This document shows positions 50,797 through 59,809 of a stretch of 64,000 nt of DNA, piece after piece; the first letter of the stretch is position 1; each line of letters opens with the position of its first letter. Made by a program: the position numbers and the translations under genes. The notes under the pieces were generated by a model. That model was not told the DNA's origin. It saw only the letters and a program-made list of their open reading frames with translations, and did not search any database. Source of the DNA: Litoribacter ruber (lineage in GTDB: Bacteria > Bacteroidota > Bacteroidia > Cytophagales > Cyclobacteriaceae); assembly GCF_018500185.1 (NCBI RefSeq), contig NZ_JAHBGI010000003.1, forward strand, positions 186,001-250,000. Direction: 5' to 3'.

Positions 50797-51717
50797 GTGG
50801 AAGTAAAATTAACCAATAAGAGAGAGGCTTGGCTACACGCACTCAGGCTTAGAACCCTACCTTTAGCGCTATCCAGCATCTTAATGGCCAGTTTTCTGGC
50901 TTATTTTTATGGTATCTACAGGTGGGAAGTATTTGTGATGGCGGCCCTTACCACTACCCTACTTCAAATTTTATCCAATCTGGCCAATGACTACGGGGAC
51001 TCCGTCCACGGAGCTGACAGTACCGACCGGGAAGGTCCAATTAGAGCCGTCCAATCGGGAATCATCCCCTTGGCTGAAATGAAGGTTGCCATGTATTTAT
51101 TTGCTATGCTTTCTTTTTTAAGTGGGCTTTTGCTCCTTTACGTTGCCTTGGCGAGTTGGCTACTGATAGCAGCCTTTGTAGGTCTTGGCCTACTGGCCAT
51201 TTTTGCGGCTGTCACTTATACTTCTGGCTCCAATCCCTATGGCTATATCGGACTAGGCGACATTTCGGTTTTCCTATTTTTCGGATTGACAGGCGTATTG
51301 GGCACCTATTATCTCCATTCGCTTAATATCCACCTGCCAATACTTTTTCCGGCTATTTCACTCGGGCTATTTAGCACGGCCGTATTGAATATCAACAACA
51401 TCCGGGATATCAAAAGCGATAAGCAGGCTGGGAAAAAATCCATTCCTGTAAGAATTGGCCGTGAGGCAGCAGTGCGGTATAATTGGATGCTGATAATTGG
51501 GGGAAATGTGAGTTTGATACTGTACGTTTTTCTTGAAAATGCCTGGGGCGGGTTAGCCGCATTGGTGATTTTGCCATTTATGCTAAAGGTGGGCAGCGGG
51601 GTGAGTAGGGAAACTAGCGCTGAGAAAGTGGATCCTTACTTGAAAAAAATGGCGATTTCTACCTTACTTTGGGTTTTGGCATTTGGAGTTGGGGTAAATT
51701 TGGTAGAATTATTGTAA
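50797..51717 (+). CDS. menA: 1,4-dihydroxy-2-naphthoate polyprenyltransferase
   Basis: Membrane prenyltransferase attaching the isoprenoid tail in menaquinone synthesis. 306 residues from GTG 50797 (EVKLTNKREAWLHALRLRTL). Nine or so membrane helices. Asp-rich motifs NDYGDSVHGADSTDREGP near 70-86 and NNIRDIKSDKQAGKKSIPVRIG (split) near 200-221 bind the prenyl diphosphate through Mg2+. No other men genes are in the window. UbiA-family relatives are the alternative, but the motif spacing fits MenA. Confidence 0.93.
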   Translation: MEVKLTNKREAWLHALRLRTLPLALSSILMASFLAYFYGIYRWEVFVMAALTTTLLQILSNLANDYGDSVHGADSTDREGPIRAVQSGIIPLAEMKVAMYLFAMLSFLSGLLLLYVALASWLLIAAFVGLGLLAIFAAVTYTSGSNPYGYIGLGDISVFLFFGLTGVLGTYYLHSLNIHLPILFPAISLGLFSTAVLNINNIRDIKSDKQAGKKSIPVRIGREAAVRYNWMLIIGGNVSLILYVFLENAWGGLAALVILPFMLKVGSGVSRETSAEKVDPYLKKMAISTLLWVLAFGVGVNLVELL

Positions 51718-51746
51718 ATTAAGGCTGTAACACTAAACACAACCTA

Positions 51747-52601
51747 ATGAAAACGATTCTAGTACCCTACGATTTTTCGCAAGAGGCAATCAACGCTTTT
51801 GAATTAGCCAAAGAGCTTGCCACCAAAGCCAACTGTAAGCTCAAATTACTTCACATAGTGGAACTTCCCACCACCCAGAGTTTCAACACGATGGGGGAAG
51901 TAAATATGGGTGACAATGAGCTCAATAACGTTTTCATGATTGAGCTGGTAGAAAAACGCAAAAAGCAGATAGCAGAAATTGAGGCCCTGCATAAAAATTC
52001 CCCATTTGAATTTTCAACCCGCTTGATGTTTGGAAACCCCTATGCCGGGATCAGCAATGAGGTCACCGAGGTTAAGGCAGATTTGATCATCATGGGATCC
52101 AAAGGCTCGAGCGGTATTGAGGAACTCTTGATTGGCAGCAATACGGAAAAAGTGGTGAGGCATTCAAAATGCCCAGTGATCACAGTAAAGAACCCTGTCA
52201 AGGCAGAAGAAATTAAGAAAATTGTTTTCGCAAGTGATTTCAACGATGAGGAGGATTCCGATATCATCACAGAGCTTAAGGATCTCCAGACTATTCTAGG
52301 AGCAGAGATCTGTATGGTTAAGGTAAACACCCCTAGTCTGTTTGAAAACAGCAGGGATTCGAAAAGCAGGATCAAAAAATTCGTGGAAAAGCTGGGGATT
52401 TCCAATGTTCAAGTGGAAATATACAACAGCTCTTCTGAAGAAGAAGGCATCATTGAGTATGCAGACGATATCGACGCTAATATGATCGCCATGGCCACAC
52501 ATGGCCGGACAGGCTTTATGCATCTGATCTCCGGCAGCATCGCCGAAGACGTAGTCAACCACGCCAGAAGACCTGTATGGACGATGAGGAAAAGGAAATA
52601 A
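51747..52601 (+). CDS. Universal stress protein, tandem Usp domains
   Basis: 284 residues with two Usp domains (1-145 and 150-284). Domain 1 has the ATP-binding loop GSKGSSGIEELLIGSNTEKVV; domain 2 has THGRTGFMHLISGSIAEDVV. Both keep G-2x-G-9x-G(S), so both may bind ATP. It starts 29 bp after menA. Usually induced by starvation or redox stress. Confidence 0.93.
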   Translation: MKTILVPYDFSQEAINAFELAKELATKANCKLKLLHIVELPTTQSFNTMGEVNMGDNELNNVFMIELVEKRKKQIAEIEALHKNSPFEFSTRLMFGNPYAGISNEVTEVKADLIIMGSKGSSGIEELLIGSNTEKVVRHSKCPVITVKNPVKAEEIKKIVFASDFNDEEDSDIITELKDLQTILGAEICMVKVNTPSLFENSRDSKSRIKKFVEKLGISNVQVEIYNSSSEEEGIIEYADDIDANMIAMATHGRTGFMHLISGSIAEDVVNHARRPVWTMRKRK

Positions 52602-52612
52602 AACATAGAAAA

Positions 52613-52636
52613 TAGTACTTAGATACCTAGTACATG
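52613..52636. repeat. TACTTAGATACCTAGTAC repeat
   Basis: Short member of the GTAC repeat family, between the Usp and SUI1 genes. Confidence 0.6.
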
Positions 52637-52640
52637 GATT

Positions 52641-52997
52641 ATGGGTAAGAAAAAAAAGAACGATTGGAAAGACAGAGGAGGCATGGTGTACAGCACCAAT
52701 GAGGACTTTGAGTTTGACCATGGTGGTGATGAGGAAGAAGAAACCTTACCTCCCCAACAGCAGAACCTCAAGGTAATGCTGGACAAGAAATCTCGAGGCG
52801 GCAAGCAGGTGAGTTTGGTGGCTGGATTTGTGGGTTCTGAAGATGACCTCAAGGATTTGGGCAAAATGCTTAAAAACAAATGCGGTGTAGGCGGGAGCGT
52901 AAAAGACGGTGAGATCTTGATCCAAGGAGACCATCGGGACAAAATCCTTCAGGTCTTGCAGGACGCGGGATATAAGGCCAAAAAATCTGGAGGCTAG
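52641..52997 (+). CDS. yciH: SUI1/eIF1 family translation factor (YciH type)
   Basis: 118 residues. N-terminal Lys-rich start ([14 protein letters not shown]), an acidic linker, then the SUI1 domain at about 42-115: [50 protein letters not shown] (split). It binds the small ribosomal subunit and affects start-codon choice; in bacteria it is dispensable. It is 40 bp after the Usp gene, separated by a short repeat. Confidence 0.93.
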   Translation: MGKKKKNDWKDRGGMVYSTNEDFEFDHGGDEEEETLPPQQQNLKVMLDKKSRGGKQVSLVAGFVGSEDDLKDLGKMLKNKCGVGGSVKDGEILIQGDHRDKILQVLQDAGYKAKKSGG

Positions 52998-53022
52998 GTT
53001 GGTTTATGGTTTATGGTTTATT

Positions 53023-53081
53023 TTTCCGCTGCGCGGAAAGTTTATAGGGTTAAGACCGGAGACGGGAGACCGAAGACAATA
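53023..53081. repeat. TTTCCGC palindrome and solo heptad core
   Basis: TTTCCGC-TGC-GCGGAAA (53023-53039) is a perfect 7-bp hairpin. At 53053-53081 is AGACCGGAGACGGGAGACCG then AAGAC, a solo copy of the MITE-like family's core without terminal repeats. Confidence 0.65.
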
Positions 53082-53103
53082 GCCAGCACAGTCCTATAGT
53101 TTT

Positions 53104-53140
53104 AACGCCTTTTTCTAATCAGAGAAAGGCGTTTTTTTTT
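53104..53140 (+). terminator. Intrinsic terminator after the SUI1 gene
   Basis: AACGCCTTTTTCT-AATC-AGAGAAAGGCGTT (one bulged T) followed by nine further T. Confidence 0.9.
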
Positions 53141-53173
53141 ACTTAGTACATAGTACTTAGTACCTGGTACATG
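53141..53173. repeat. TACTTAGTAC-type repeat
   Basis: ACTTAGTACATAGTACTTAG then TACCTGGTACATG; member of the GTAC repeat family, between two opposite terminators. Confidence 0.7.
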
Positions 53174-53205
53174 AAAAAAAAGCAACCCCAAGTGGAGTTG
53201 CCTTT
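53174..53205 (-). terminator. Intrinsic terminator of the SusCD operon
   Basis: Read on the minus strand: AAGGCAACTC, loop, GGGGTTGCT, then a run of T (53181-53174). It lies about 25 bp past the last gene's stop. Confidence 0.85.
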
Positions 53206-53229
53206 TGATAGAAGAAAAGTTTACTAGTT

Positions 53230-54210
53230 TCAGTCTGTTCTCAAGTTAGCTGGCCAGAATCCTTCCGGTCCTGTGAGTGTAGTAGTTCCCCCATCACCCC
53301 AGGTGTTGGTCCAGTTAAAGGTTAAGTTTGTGCCGTCGTTGCTAACAAAGACGATATCATATGCATCTCCGTACTTATCCGTCCCTGTGAAGCTCAACGA
53401 TCCACAAGAATCCGATAGCCTTACCGATCCACCTGGAGGTGTATCGCCATAGGCGCAGGCAAATACCCCAAAAGAAACATCCGATACCGAATATTGACCA
53501 GGAATGCCCGCCACTGGAGTGATGGTCACCTCACCGGAAACTGATGGGGCGCATCCCGCCGCAGCTGGTACCGCATTGGTAGTAGTGAAGGCAAAAGTAC
53601 CGCCCAAATCAGATGGACAAACCACGTTTACGTTATACTGGAAAGGGGAATCATAGAAGAACCCCCCTGCCACATCGGAGCTTCTGTTGTTGTTGGAAAA
53701 GCGACGCCCTTGGTTGTCCACTAGCACCAATCTCATCTCAAACACATCTCCTCTATTTACATCCGCCGCAGTCATACCCAAGGCACTTAACACCTCATCT
53801 GCAGGAATGGTGAAATTAGTCCTCAAGAACCTTGTTCCATCAGCAGGAGCAAAGTCAGCTTGGGAAAGGGTTCTAACAATAGGATCCTCCTGTTCCAAAA
53901 CTGGTCTATATTCCAATCCTACACCCGGTATCAGCCTTCTGTGCCTAGCACGGATTTCCACAGATTCCACTGTCCCTCCATTTTGCGCATCTACAGCCTC
54001 CAGGATCAGAGAGAAACTGGAGTTGGCCGCATCAAATACATCATTGATGTCGTCATAGGAGAATGTAATGCTGCTTCTTTCAATGGTCCGCAGATACGCC
54101 CCCGTATCAAAATCCTTATAAGGGATGTTGGGGTCAACGAAATCCACGCAAGAGGCCATCACTCCTATCAAAGCCAGCAATAACCCTTTTGTATATAATA
54201 TTTTTTTCAT
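53230..54210 (-). CDS. SusCD-associated lipoprotein
   Basis: 326 residues; signal MKKILYTKGLLLALIGVMAS with Cys21. The N-terminal half (about 40-190) is beta-rich with FSYDDINDVFDAANSSFSLIL; the C-terminal half (about 200-320) has four Cys in VVCPSD, AAGCAPS, FACAYG and DSCGS, suggesting two disulfides in an exported domain. No family recognised. Third gene of the SusC-SusD operon, the place where SusE/SusF-type surface binding proteins occur. Confidence 0.78.
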   Translation of the reverse strand: MKKILYTKGLLLALIGVMASCVDFVDPNIPYKDFDTGAYLRTIERSSITFSYDDINDVFDAANSSFSLILEAVDAQNGGTVESVEIRARHRRLIPGVGLEYRPVLEQEDPIVRTLSQADFAPADGTRFLRTNFTIPADEVLSALGMTAADVNRGDVFEMRLVLVDNQGRRFSNNNRSSDVAGGFFYDSPFQYNVNVVCPSDLGGTFAFTTTNAVPAAAGCAPSVSGEVTITPVAGIPGQYSVSDVSFGVFACAYGDTPPGGSVRLSDSCGSLSFTGTDKYGDAYDIVFVSNDGTNLTFNWTNTWGDGGTTTLTGPEGFWPANLRTD

Positions 54211-54227
54211 CGTTGTTCTATTTAAGT

Positions 54228-55889
54228 TTAGTCAATGAAGCCATCAGGGTTATTATCCCAAAACACCTTATCTGTAAATGCACGCTGTGAGGCATTGGCA
54301 TTGGTAGTCAGATAATTGTTCGGATACAGGAATGAGCGAGGGAATGTACCAAAGTTTGGCAGCAAGCCCGGCTGCATGTTATCTGGCTGACCAGTTCTTC
54401 TGTAAAGGTTATAGGCCTCCACGCCGTTTCCATATAGGGACAACCAGTACTCTCGCCCGATAACTCTCATTCTTCCTTCACCGGAAGCGGCGTCAAACTG
54501 TCCACCTACAAAATTCACGTAGTTGGTAACTGCCGTGGCGAAAGCCTCTGGAGTTTGGAAAGTCTCCACCACCTCAGCCTCATTGGTAGTCAAAGCCCAT
54601 GACCTCACAAAATTCATATGTTTGGTAATGGCTGAGGTCAAGTATTCTCTTGGATCACCTGTAGTACCCAAGGTTTGAGCAGCTTCGGCCAACATGAAGT
54701 CTACGAATGCCGACAGCATGATAGGCTGGATTCCAGCACCCTGGTTACCCAATAGTGGGTTGTTCACTGGAGAGGCAGAGTTGTTGTCATATCTACCACC
54801 CGCTGGGTAGAGTCCCCAAACAGTTCTTTCCAAGTTATCCGGTGGAATACCCTCAGGATTCAAGTGGTCTCTACCCCAATAGCCTCTGTTGCCAGGAAGG
54901 CAGAAAGGAAAGCCTCCAACCAAATAGTGTGCTGGTGGCAATTCGCTGATACATCTTAATTTATCGGGGTCAGTAGGGTTTGCCGTTACCTGACGATACA
55001 AATAGTATCTTACTCGAGGGTCATTGAAACCCTTAAAGCCTTCCTCAGTCAAGTGCCACATGTACCAAGTGGATTGATAATCGTTACCACCTGATGTATA
55101 ATCAGTAGCAAATCTGGGATGCCTGCTATCAGGGTCATTCAAGCTTGTGCCATACTGGAAGTAAAAATCATCCCCTTCCTGCAGCAATTCTCCACCAGCA
55201 ATCAATGCGTTGATGGCTGCTGTACTACCAGCTGCATCAATCAGCCTTCTGTTAAGGTGATACTTCAATTCCAAGGTATTTACCAACCTCAACCATCTTG
55301 CATAATTTCTACCGTAATACAAATCTGTCGGCTGAACCGGTGGCGCTGGGTCTGTAGTGAAGTTAGCTCTAGCTTCCTGCAAGGCATCGAACGCTGCCTG
55401 ATAAACGGACGCACCATCGTCGGCCACAGGGCTGAAGTTGGTATCGCTCAGAGCTTCTGACCAAGGCACTTCCCCAAAATGGTCAACCAAAGTCATCAAT
55501 GTATAGGCTTTAATCGTCTGTGCAATAGCCAAAGTCCGCTCGTTAGGCACATCACCTTCGGCCACTAGCGTTTCGATTAGGGCTATATTATTCAACACAT
55601 TAACATATCCAGTACTCCATATGGGGTTGAAGGATTGTGGAATCCAGGCCTGTTGGTAGGTATTAGACGGCTGGTTGATCATCCTTGTCAGCCTCATGCC
55701 TATATTTCCTGTAGTGTTGAAGAAATCTGCAAAATCAACTTGAACCTGATTTAGCAGGAATTCCGGGGAGGCATTTTCCCTGGTTGGTACGTTTGGATCA
55801 TCGAGTAGGTCGAGATCGCATGAACTTACCAGCACAAGCGAAAAAGCCATCACTAAACTTAGTATTTTCGATTTCATATTCATGCTCAT
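54228..55889 (-). CDS. SusD/RagB-like nutrient-binding lipoprotein
   Basis: 553 residues; signal MSMNMKSKILSLVMAFSLVLV then SSCDLDLLDDP, lipidated Cys24. The body is helix-rich with TPR-like segments: QTIKAYTLMTLVDHFGEVPW near 125 and NYARWLRLVNTLELKYHLNRR (split) near 190, matching the SusD-like family. It should form the lid over the neighbouring SusC barrel. Gap to susC is only 7 bp. Confidence 0.93.
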   Translation of the reverse strand: MSMNMKSKILSLVMAFSLVLVSSCDLDLLDDPNVPTRENASPEFLLNQVQVDFADFFNTTGNIGMRLTRMINQPSNTYQQAWIPQSFNPIWSTGYVNVLNNIALIETLVAEGDVPNERTLAIAQTIKAYTLMTLVDHFGEVPWSEALSDTNFSPVADDGASVYQAAFDALQEARANFTTDPAPPVQPTDLYYGRNYARWLRLVNTLELKYHLNRRLIDAAGSTAAINALIAGGELLQEGDDFYFQYGTSLNDPDSRHPRFATDYTSGGNDYQSTWYMWHLTEEGFKGFNDPRVRYYLYRQVTANPTDPDKLRCISELPPAHYLVGGFPFCLPGNRGYWGRDHLNPEGIPPDNLERTVWGLYPAGGRYDNNSASPVNNPLLGNQGAGIQPIMLSAFVDFMLAEAAQTLGTTGDPREYLTSAITKHMNFVRSWALTTNEAEVVETFQTPEAFATAVTNYVNFVGGQFDAASGEGRMRVIGREYWLSLYGNGVEAYNLYRRTGQPDNMQPGLLPNFGTFPRSFLYPNNYLTTNANASQRAFTDKVFWDNNPDGFID

Positions 55890-55896
55890 TTACTGG

Positions 55897-58800
55897 TTAG
55901 AAAGTAAGGGTTAGCGTACCACCGATTCTTCTTGAGCTAGGACCTGTCACAAAGTCAAACCCTAAACCGTTACCCACGCCGAGTCCCAACACATCCGTGT
56001 CAAAATTCATGTTTGGTGGAAAATTCAGTGCTCTAAACCAAAGGTTGGTACCGCTGATGGCAAAAGATGCGCGCTTGAATGGTGTACGACCAAGGAGTGT
56101 TTCAGGCAAATCATAACCCAATGACAGCTCTCTCAAACGTACCGTACTTCCGTCAAACACATTGGCTTCGTCTGGACCAGTGTGGTAGTTGTTGAAGAAA
56201 TAATTGGAAGCTGTCACCTGGATATCATTTTGGACATAGTTAGGATCTCCCGCTTCGTTAACCCCATCTTGTTTCACTCCTGGAAGGATAAAAGTCATTT
56301 CTCTATCCACCACTGGGTCTTTGGTCACCCCACGCGCCAAGGTAGCGGTAACGGTATTACTCATGATTACCCCTTTATGACGGTATTCCATCATTACATT
56401 CAAAGTGAACCCCTTATAACGGAAAGTATTAATCCAGGAGCCAGTCCAAGCTGGGTTAGGATCGCCTAACTCTACCAGTTCTGATGCAGTGCCATAATCC
56501 CCTGTCGGAAGTACTACCGGCTGACCTGTGTCAGGGTCACGGATAAACCCGGTTCCCTTGATGATGTTAAATGGTCTTCCTTCGATGGCAAAGTTTCCAA
56601 GGTCAGCAAAACCAGCAACCACAATTTCATCCAAACCTCCACCAAGCTCAGTCACCACTGGTCTGTACAGACCAAAGTTTACGATGGATTCCCAGTTGAA
56701 ACCAGTTGCGGTTTGCAATGGTACTGCAGTAGCCTGGAATTCGATACCTCTATTTCGCATTCTACCGATATTCAAAGCCGTATTGAGGTATCCAGTAGAG
56801 GGGTCAATTGGAGCAAAAGTGATTAAGTCTCTCGTGTTCTTCTGATACAAGGAAAGGTCAAATCTCAATCTGTTATCAAATAGAGCCGACTCGATACCGA
56901 ATTCAACTTCCTCATGAAGCTCAGGCTTCAATTCTGGGTTACCCAATATGGTGCCCAAACCTTGTGTTGGGAATAAAGTCCCCCCCTGCTCAAAACCTCT
57001 GGTGTTTTGACCGATGATGGTTCTGGTTCTATAAGGATCAGGGAAACCTGCCGAAGTCCCATAACCAATTCTGAACTTCAAGCTGTTCAAAGTCGAGGAG
57101 GAGATATCAAAGGCATCAGTCGGAAGGAAAGACAGGGAAGCACCTGGATAAAGGATTCTTCTATTTGGTGCCTCCACAGTGGATGTCCAGTCATTTCTAC
57201 CTAGCACAGTTAAGAATAAGTAATCATTATAATCTAAGGTTAACTGACTATAAATTCCCATTCTTCTTTGCTCTTCTGTAAAGTTCAAAGGAAGGTTGCT
57301 AAATGGATCTCGAGCAGCGGAACTTTCGAAGTTGGTGTGACGGAATAGGTCAAAAGTCAACTGGCCTACAGATGCAATGCCGTTCTGCTCGTATACGTCG
57401 TAACGGTAGTTACCACCTAGCAAGGCACTGAAACCAAAAGCATCACCAAATCTGGTATTGTAGTTAAATACCAAATCCTGGTTCCAAATGGTATTACGGA
57501 TATCTATACTTCTGAAAAGACCGTTTTGAACGTTGGCGTTGTCAGAAGGTCCTCCCCTATTCAGCATCACTTCTTGGCCTTCAGTATAAGTATCCAAACC
57601 GATACGGTAGGTTACCGCAAAGTCATCAGTGAAATCGTAGTTGAGTGAGGTGGAGTTGAAGAACCTGTTTACTCTGGAGGTGTTTCTATAGTATTTTGCA
57701 GCCCAAAGCGGGTTTACGATATCGTTACCAGAGCGGAAGTACACAGAGCTCCTATCCAAGGGATTCTCAAATGGTAAGCCCCCCAAATCCACTGAACGCG
57801 GTGTATAAAGTACGTGGGCAAAAATGGATGGTATACCACCATCAGGGCCAGAACCAAATGCCGCATTCACAGGTGGTGATTTCACATCTGTAATGGCGTA
57901 GGTAAAGGAGGAATTGATCGTCATCCTATCGGTCACCGCAGATGAAACACCCAAGCCAAAATTGAATTTCTCCAACGTGTTGTTAGGTATGAAACCTTCT
58001 TCATTGGTGTAACCAAAACTTGCATTAAAGCCTGTACGGTCAGAAGAACCGGACATTTGCAAGGATGTGTTGTGGACATTACCTCTTCTAAAGAAAACTT
58101 CACTTGGATCCGGATAAGCTCTAAAATCATACCTTACGGGGTTACCGTCCGCATCAAAAAATTGAGGGAACGCATTTCTGATATTGGCCACTGAGGAGGC
58201 AGCTATTGGGTGAGCTACTGTAATGCCTTGATCCAATCTAGGTCCAAAGTTGGAGAAGAAGAACCCTGGCTGCTGCTGGAAACCGTTACCGTACTCCATT
58301 CCATACGTAGGCAAGGAAGCCGCCGTGTTCGAGAAGTAGCTTTGGTTAAGCGTGATTTCAGAAGGTCTCCTCTTGGCAGCACCAGACTTAGTGGTAATCA
58401 ACACCACCCCGTTACGGCCTTGGTCACCGTACAATACGGTTGCAGAAAGACCTTTCAGTACGTTTACACTCTCAATGTTATTTGGATCTATATCCAAAAA
58501 CCTGGAAGATGTAGTCGCACCACCTTGGTTGAAGGCATTCTGGGCGTTGGTTCCAGAGTTGAACGGCACACCATCCACTACAAAAAGAGGCTGGTTGGAT
58601 CCGGTCGCAGAGGAGTAACCCCGGATGATGATGTTGGTACCAGCACCTGAGGTTCCGTTGGTGGCTGTGATGTTTACACCCGCCACTTTACCTTGCAATA
58701 CCCTAGAAACGTCAGCCTCTGGTCTGTTGGCGATCAGTTCATCCCCCACAGTGGTCACCGCATAGCCGAGGGCTTTTTTATCCCTTTCGATACCGATGGC

Positions 58801-59133
58801 CGTTACCACTACTTCCGATAGCTGCGCGGCATCCTGAGCAAGGGTAATGTTAATGTTGTTCCTGTCTCCGATTGGAATCTCTTGGGTGGTCAAACCCACG
58901 AATGAGATAATCAGGACATTGGAGCCAGCCGGAACATTGATCGAGAAATTACCATCCAAATCTGTGGTGGTCCCGATCGATGTCCCTTTAACGAGGATAG
59001 TTGCCCCAGGCAACCCCTCCCCGTCCTCTTCGGATATTACCGTACCGGTAACTACCCGCTGCTGTTGCGCAAAGACATGACCGTTGACGGTCATGACGAG
59101 AAACGCAAGGACAAAGAGTAAAACTTTTCTCAT
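55897..59133 (-). CDS. SusC/RagA family TonB-dependent outer-membrane transporter
   Basis: 1078 residues. Signal peptide at 1-22; a carboxypeptidase-regulatory-like beta-sandwich at about 27-105 (VVTGTVISEEDGEGLPGATI); a plug domain at about 115-235 (VLQGKVAGVNITATNGTSG and DGVPFN); and a 22-strand barrel to the end (GGTLTLTF). It imports an oligomer that cannot be named: no glycosidase, peptidase or regulator gene flanks the operon. Energised by TonB. Confidence 0.96.
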   Translation of the reverse strand: MRKVLLFVLAFLVMTVNGHVFAQQQRVVTGTVISEEDGEGLPGATILVKGTSIGTTTDLDGNFSINVPAGSNVLIISFVGLTTQEIPIGDRNNINITLAQDAAQLSEVVVTAIGIERDKKALGYAVTTVGDELIANRPEADVSRVLQGKVAGVNITATNGTSGAGTNIIIRGYSSATGSNQPLFVVDGVPFNSGTNAQNAFNQGGATTSSRFLDIDPNNIESVNVLKGLSATVLYGDQGRNGVVLITTKSGAAKRRPSEITLNQSYFSNTAASLPTYGMEYGNGFQQQPGFFFSNFGPRLDQGITVAHPIAASSVANIRNAFPQFFDADGNPVRYDFRAYPDPSEVFFRRGNVHNTSLQMSGSSDRTGFNASFGYTNEEGFIPNNTLEKFNFGLGVSSAVTDRMTINSSFTYAITDVKSPPVNAAFGSGPDGGIPSIFAHVLYTPRSVDLGGLPFENPLDRSSVYFRSGNDIVNPLWAAKYYRNTSRVNRFFNSTSLNYDFTDDFAVTYRIGLDTYTEGQEVMLNRGGPSDNANVQNGLFRSIDIRNTIWNQDLVFNYNTRFGDAFGFSALLGGNYRYDVYEQNGIASVGQLTFDLFRHTNFESSAARDPFSNLPLNFTEEQRRMGIYSQLTLDYNDYLFLTVLGRNDWTSTVEAPNRRILYPGASLSFLPTDAFDISSSTLNSLKFRIGYGTSAGFPDPYRTRTIIGQNTRGFEQGGTLFPTQGLGTILGNPELKPELHEEVEFGIESALFDNRLRFDLSLYQKNTRDLITFAPIDPSTGYLNTALNIGRMRNRGIEFQATAVPLQTATGFNWESIVNFGLYRPVVTELGGGLDEIVVAGFADLGNFAIEGRPFNIIKGTGFIRDPDTGQPVVLPTGDYGTASELVELGDPNPAWTGSWINTFRYKGFTLNVMMEYRHKGVIMSNTVTATLARGVTKDPVVDREMTFILPGVKQDGVNEAGDPNYVQNDIQVTASNYFFNNYHTGPDEANVFDGSTVRLRELSLGYDLPETLLGRTPFKRASFAISGTNLWFRALNFPPNMNFDTDVLGLGVGNGLGFDFVTGPSSRRIGGTLTLTF

Positions 59134-59573
59134 AAGGTTGTTTATAGTTTAGTTATGGTATAAAGTAAAATTATTTATTGCATTTATCAAAATTTAACAT
59201 CTTGAGTTCTGGCAAAATAACTAATACCAAATTAAATATTTTGTACAATTTCGGACGGTCAAAAATTGGTTAAAATATATTTATTCTTTAAATAGTTATT
59301 TATTACCCCATATTTAGGTATAGACGGTAAATTTTTATTTTAATTGGTTTTTTCTCAAGAGGGTGTTTATTGAGGGTTTATAGTGATAAAATTTCCAGAT
59401 AAGATTCCAATATCTGGAAATTTAGCTCCCCATACGGGGATACCTATTTTAAGGAATAGTACTTTTCAAGTTAAATACATCAATTAAGCAGAAGCATCCT
59501 CAAATTAAAAAGTGCCTTCATTTACAAACAATCGGCATTTTATGAGATTTATATGTACTAAACCGCTATGCGT
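59134..59573. other. AT-rich gene-free region between the susC and his operons
   Basis: About 440 bp of strongly AT-rich DNA. It must hold the susC promoter (minus), but no clean TTTG-N19..21-TAnnTTTG match was found; TTAAATTTTGATAA-like sequence near 59190 is the nearest. No other feature seen. Confidence 0.45.
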
Positions 59574-59604
59574 TTTGAAAAACCAAATCACTTCCTTAAT
59601 TTTG
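59574..59604 (+). promoter_or_regulatory. Histidine operon promoter
   Basis: TTTG at 59574-59577, 19-nt spacer, TAATTTTG at 59597-59604: a complete match to the Bacteroidota consensus. The transcript would start near 59608-59611, at or within 3 nt of the leader-peptide ATG. Confidence 0.7.
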
Positions 59605-59610
59605 GCACAG

Positions 59611-59694
59611 ATGAACAAGAAAGACACACATATTTCCACTTTCACTTTTCCAGTGGCTACTGCCCCTGTTCATCACTTCCATCATTCCTCTTAA
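59611..59694 (+). CDS. hisL: Histidine operon leader peptide
   Basis: 27 codons, MNKKDTHISTFTFPVATAPV followed by HHFHHSS and stop. Four of the five codons at 59671-59685 are His, the hallmark of his attenuation, and hisG lies 115 bp downstream. A further His is at codon 7. The stop codon lies inside the perfect palindrome TTCCTCTTAAGAGGAA (59685-59700). Similar His-rich leaders are known ahead of his operons in Bacteroidota. Confidence 0.82.
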   Translation: MNKKDTHISTFTFPVATAPVHHFHHSS

Positions 59695-59809
59695 GAGGAA
59701 TATTATTTACATATCGCCCCCTTCGTGGGCTTAAGCTTAGCTTTTGTCCCTTGTCTTTCCAACAAAAGACCCCCTAATCCAATTTTACAATTGATCAGAT
59801 AAAATCCTT
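59685..59809 (+). promoter_or_regulatory. Candidate his attenuator region
   Basis: Possible structures: TTCCTCTTAAGAGGAA at the leader stop; GCCC (59716-59719) with GGGC (59727-59730); and CTTTTGT (59741-59747) with ACAAAAG (59762-59768). GGGC can also pair with GCCC inside the leader (59662-59665), giving a possible switch. No classical stem plus T-run terminator is certain, so the mechanism is an inference. Confidence 0.5.

Noticed and set aside
59512-59610. Extension of the His leader upstream to ATG 59512
   Set aside because: The promoter boxes lie inside that stretch (59574-59604), so it should not be in the mRNA; the inner ATG 59611 gives a normal leader.
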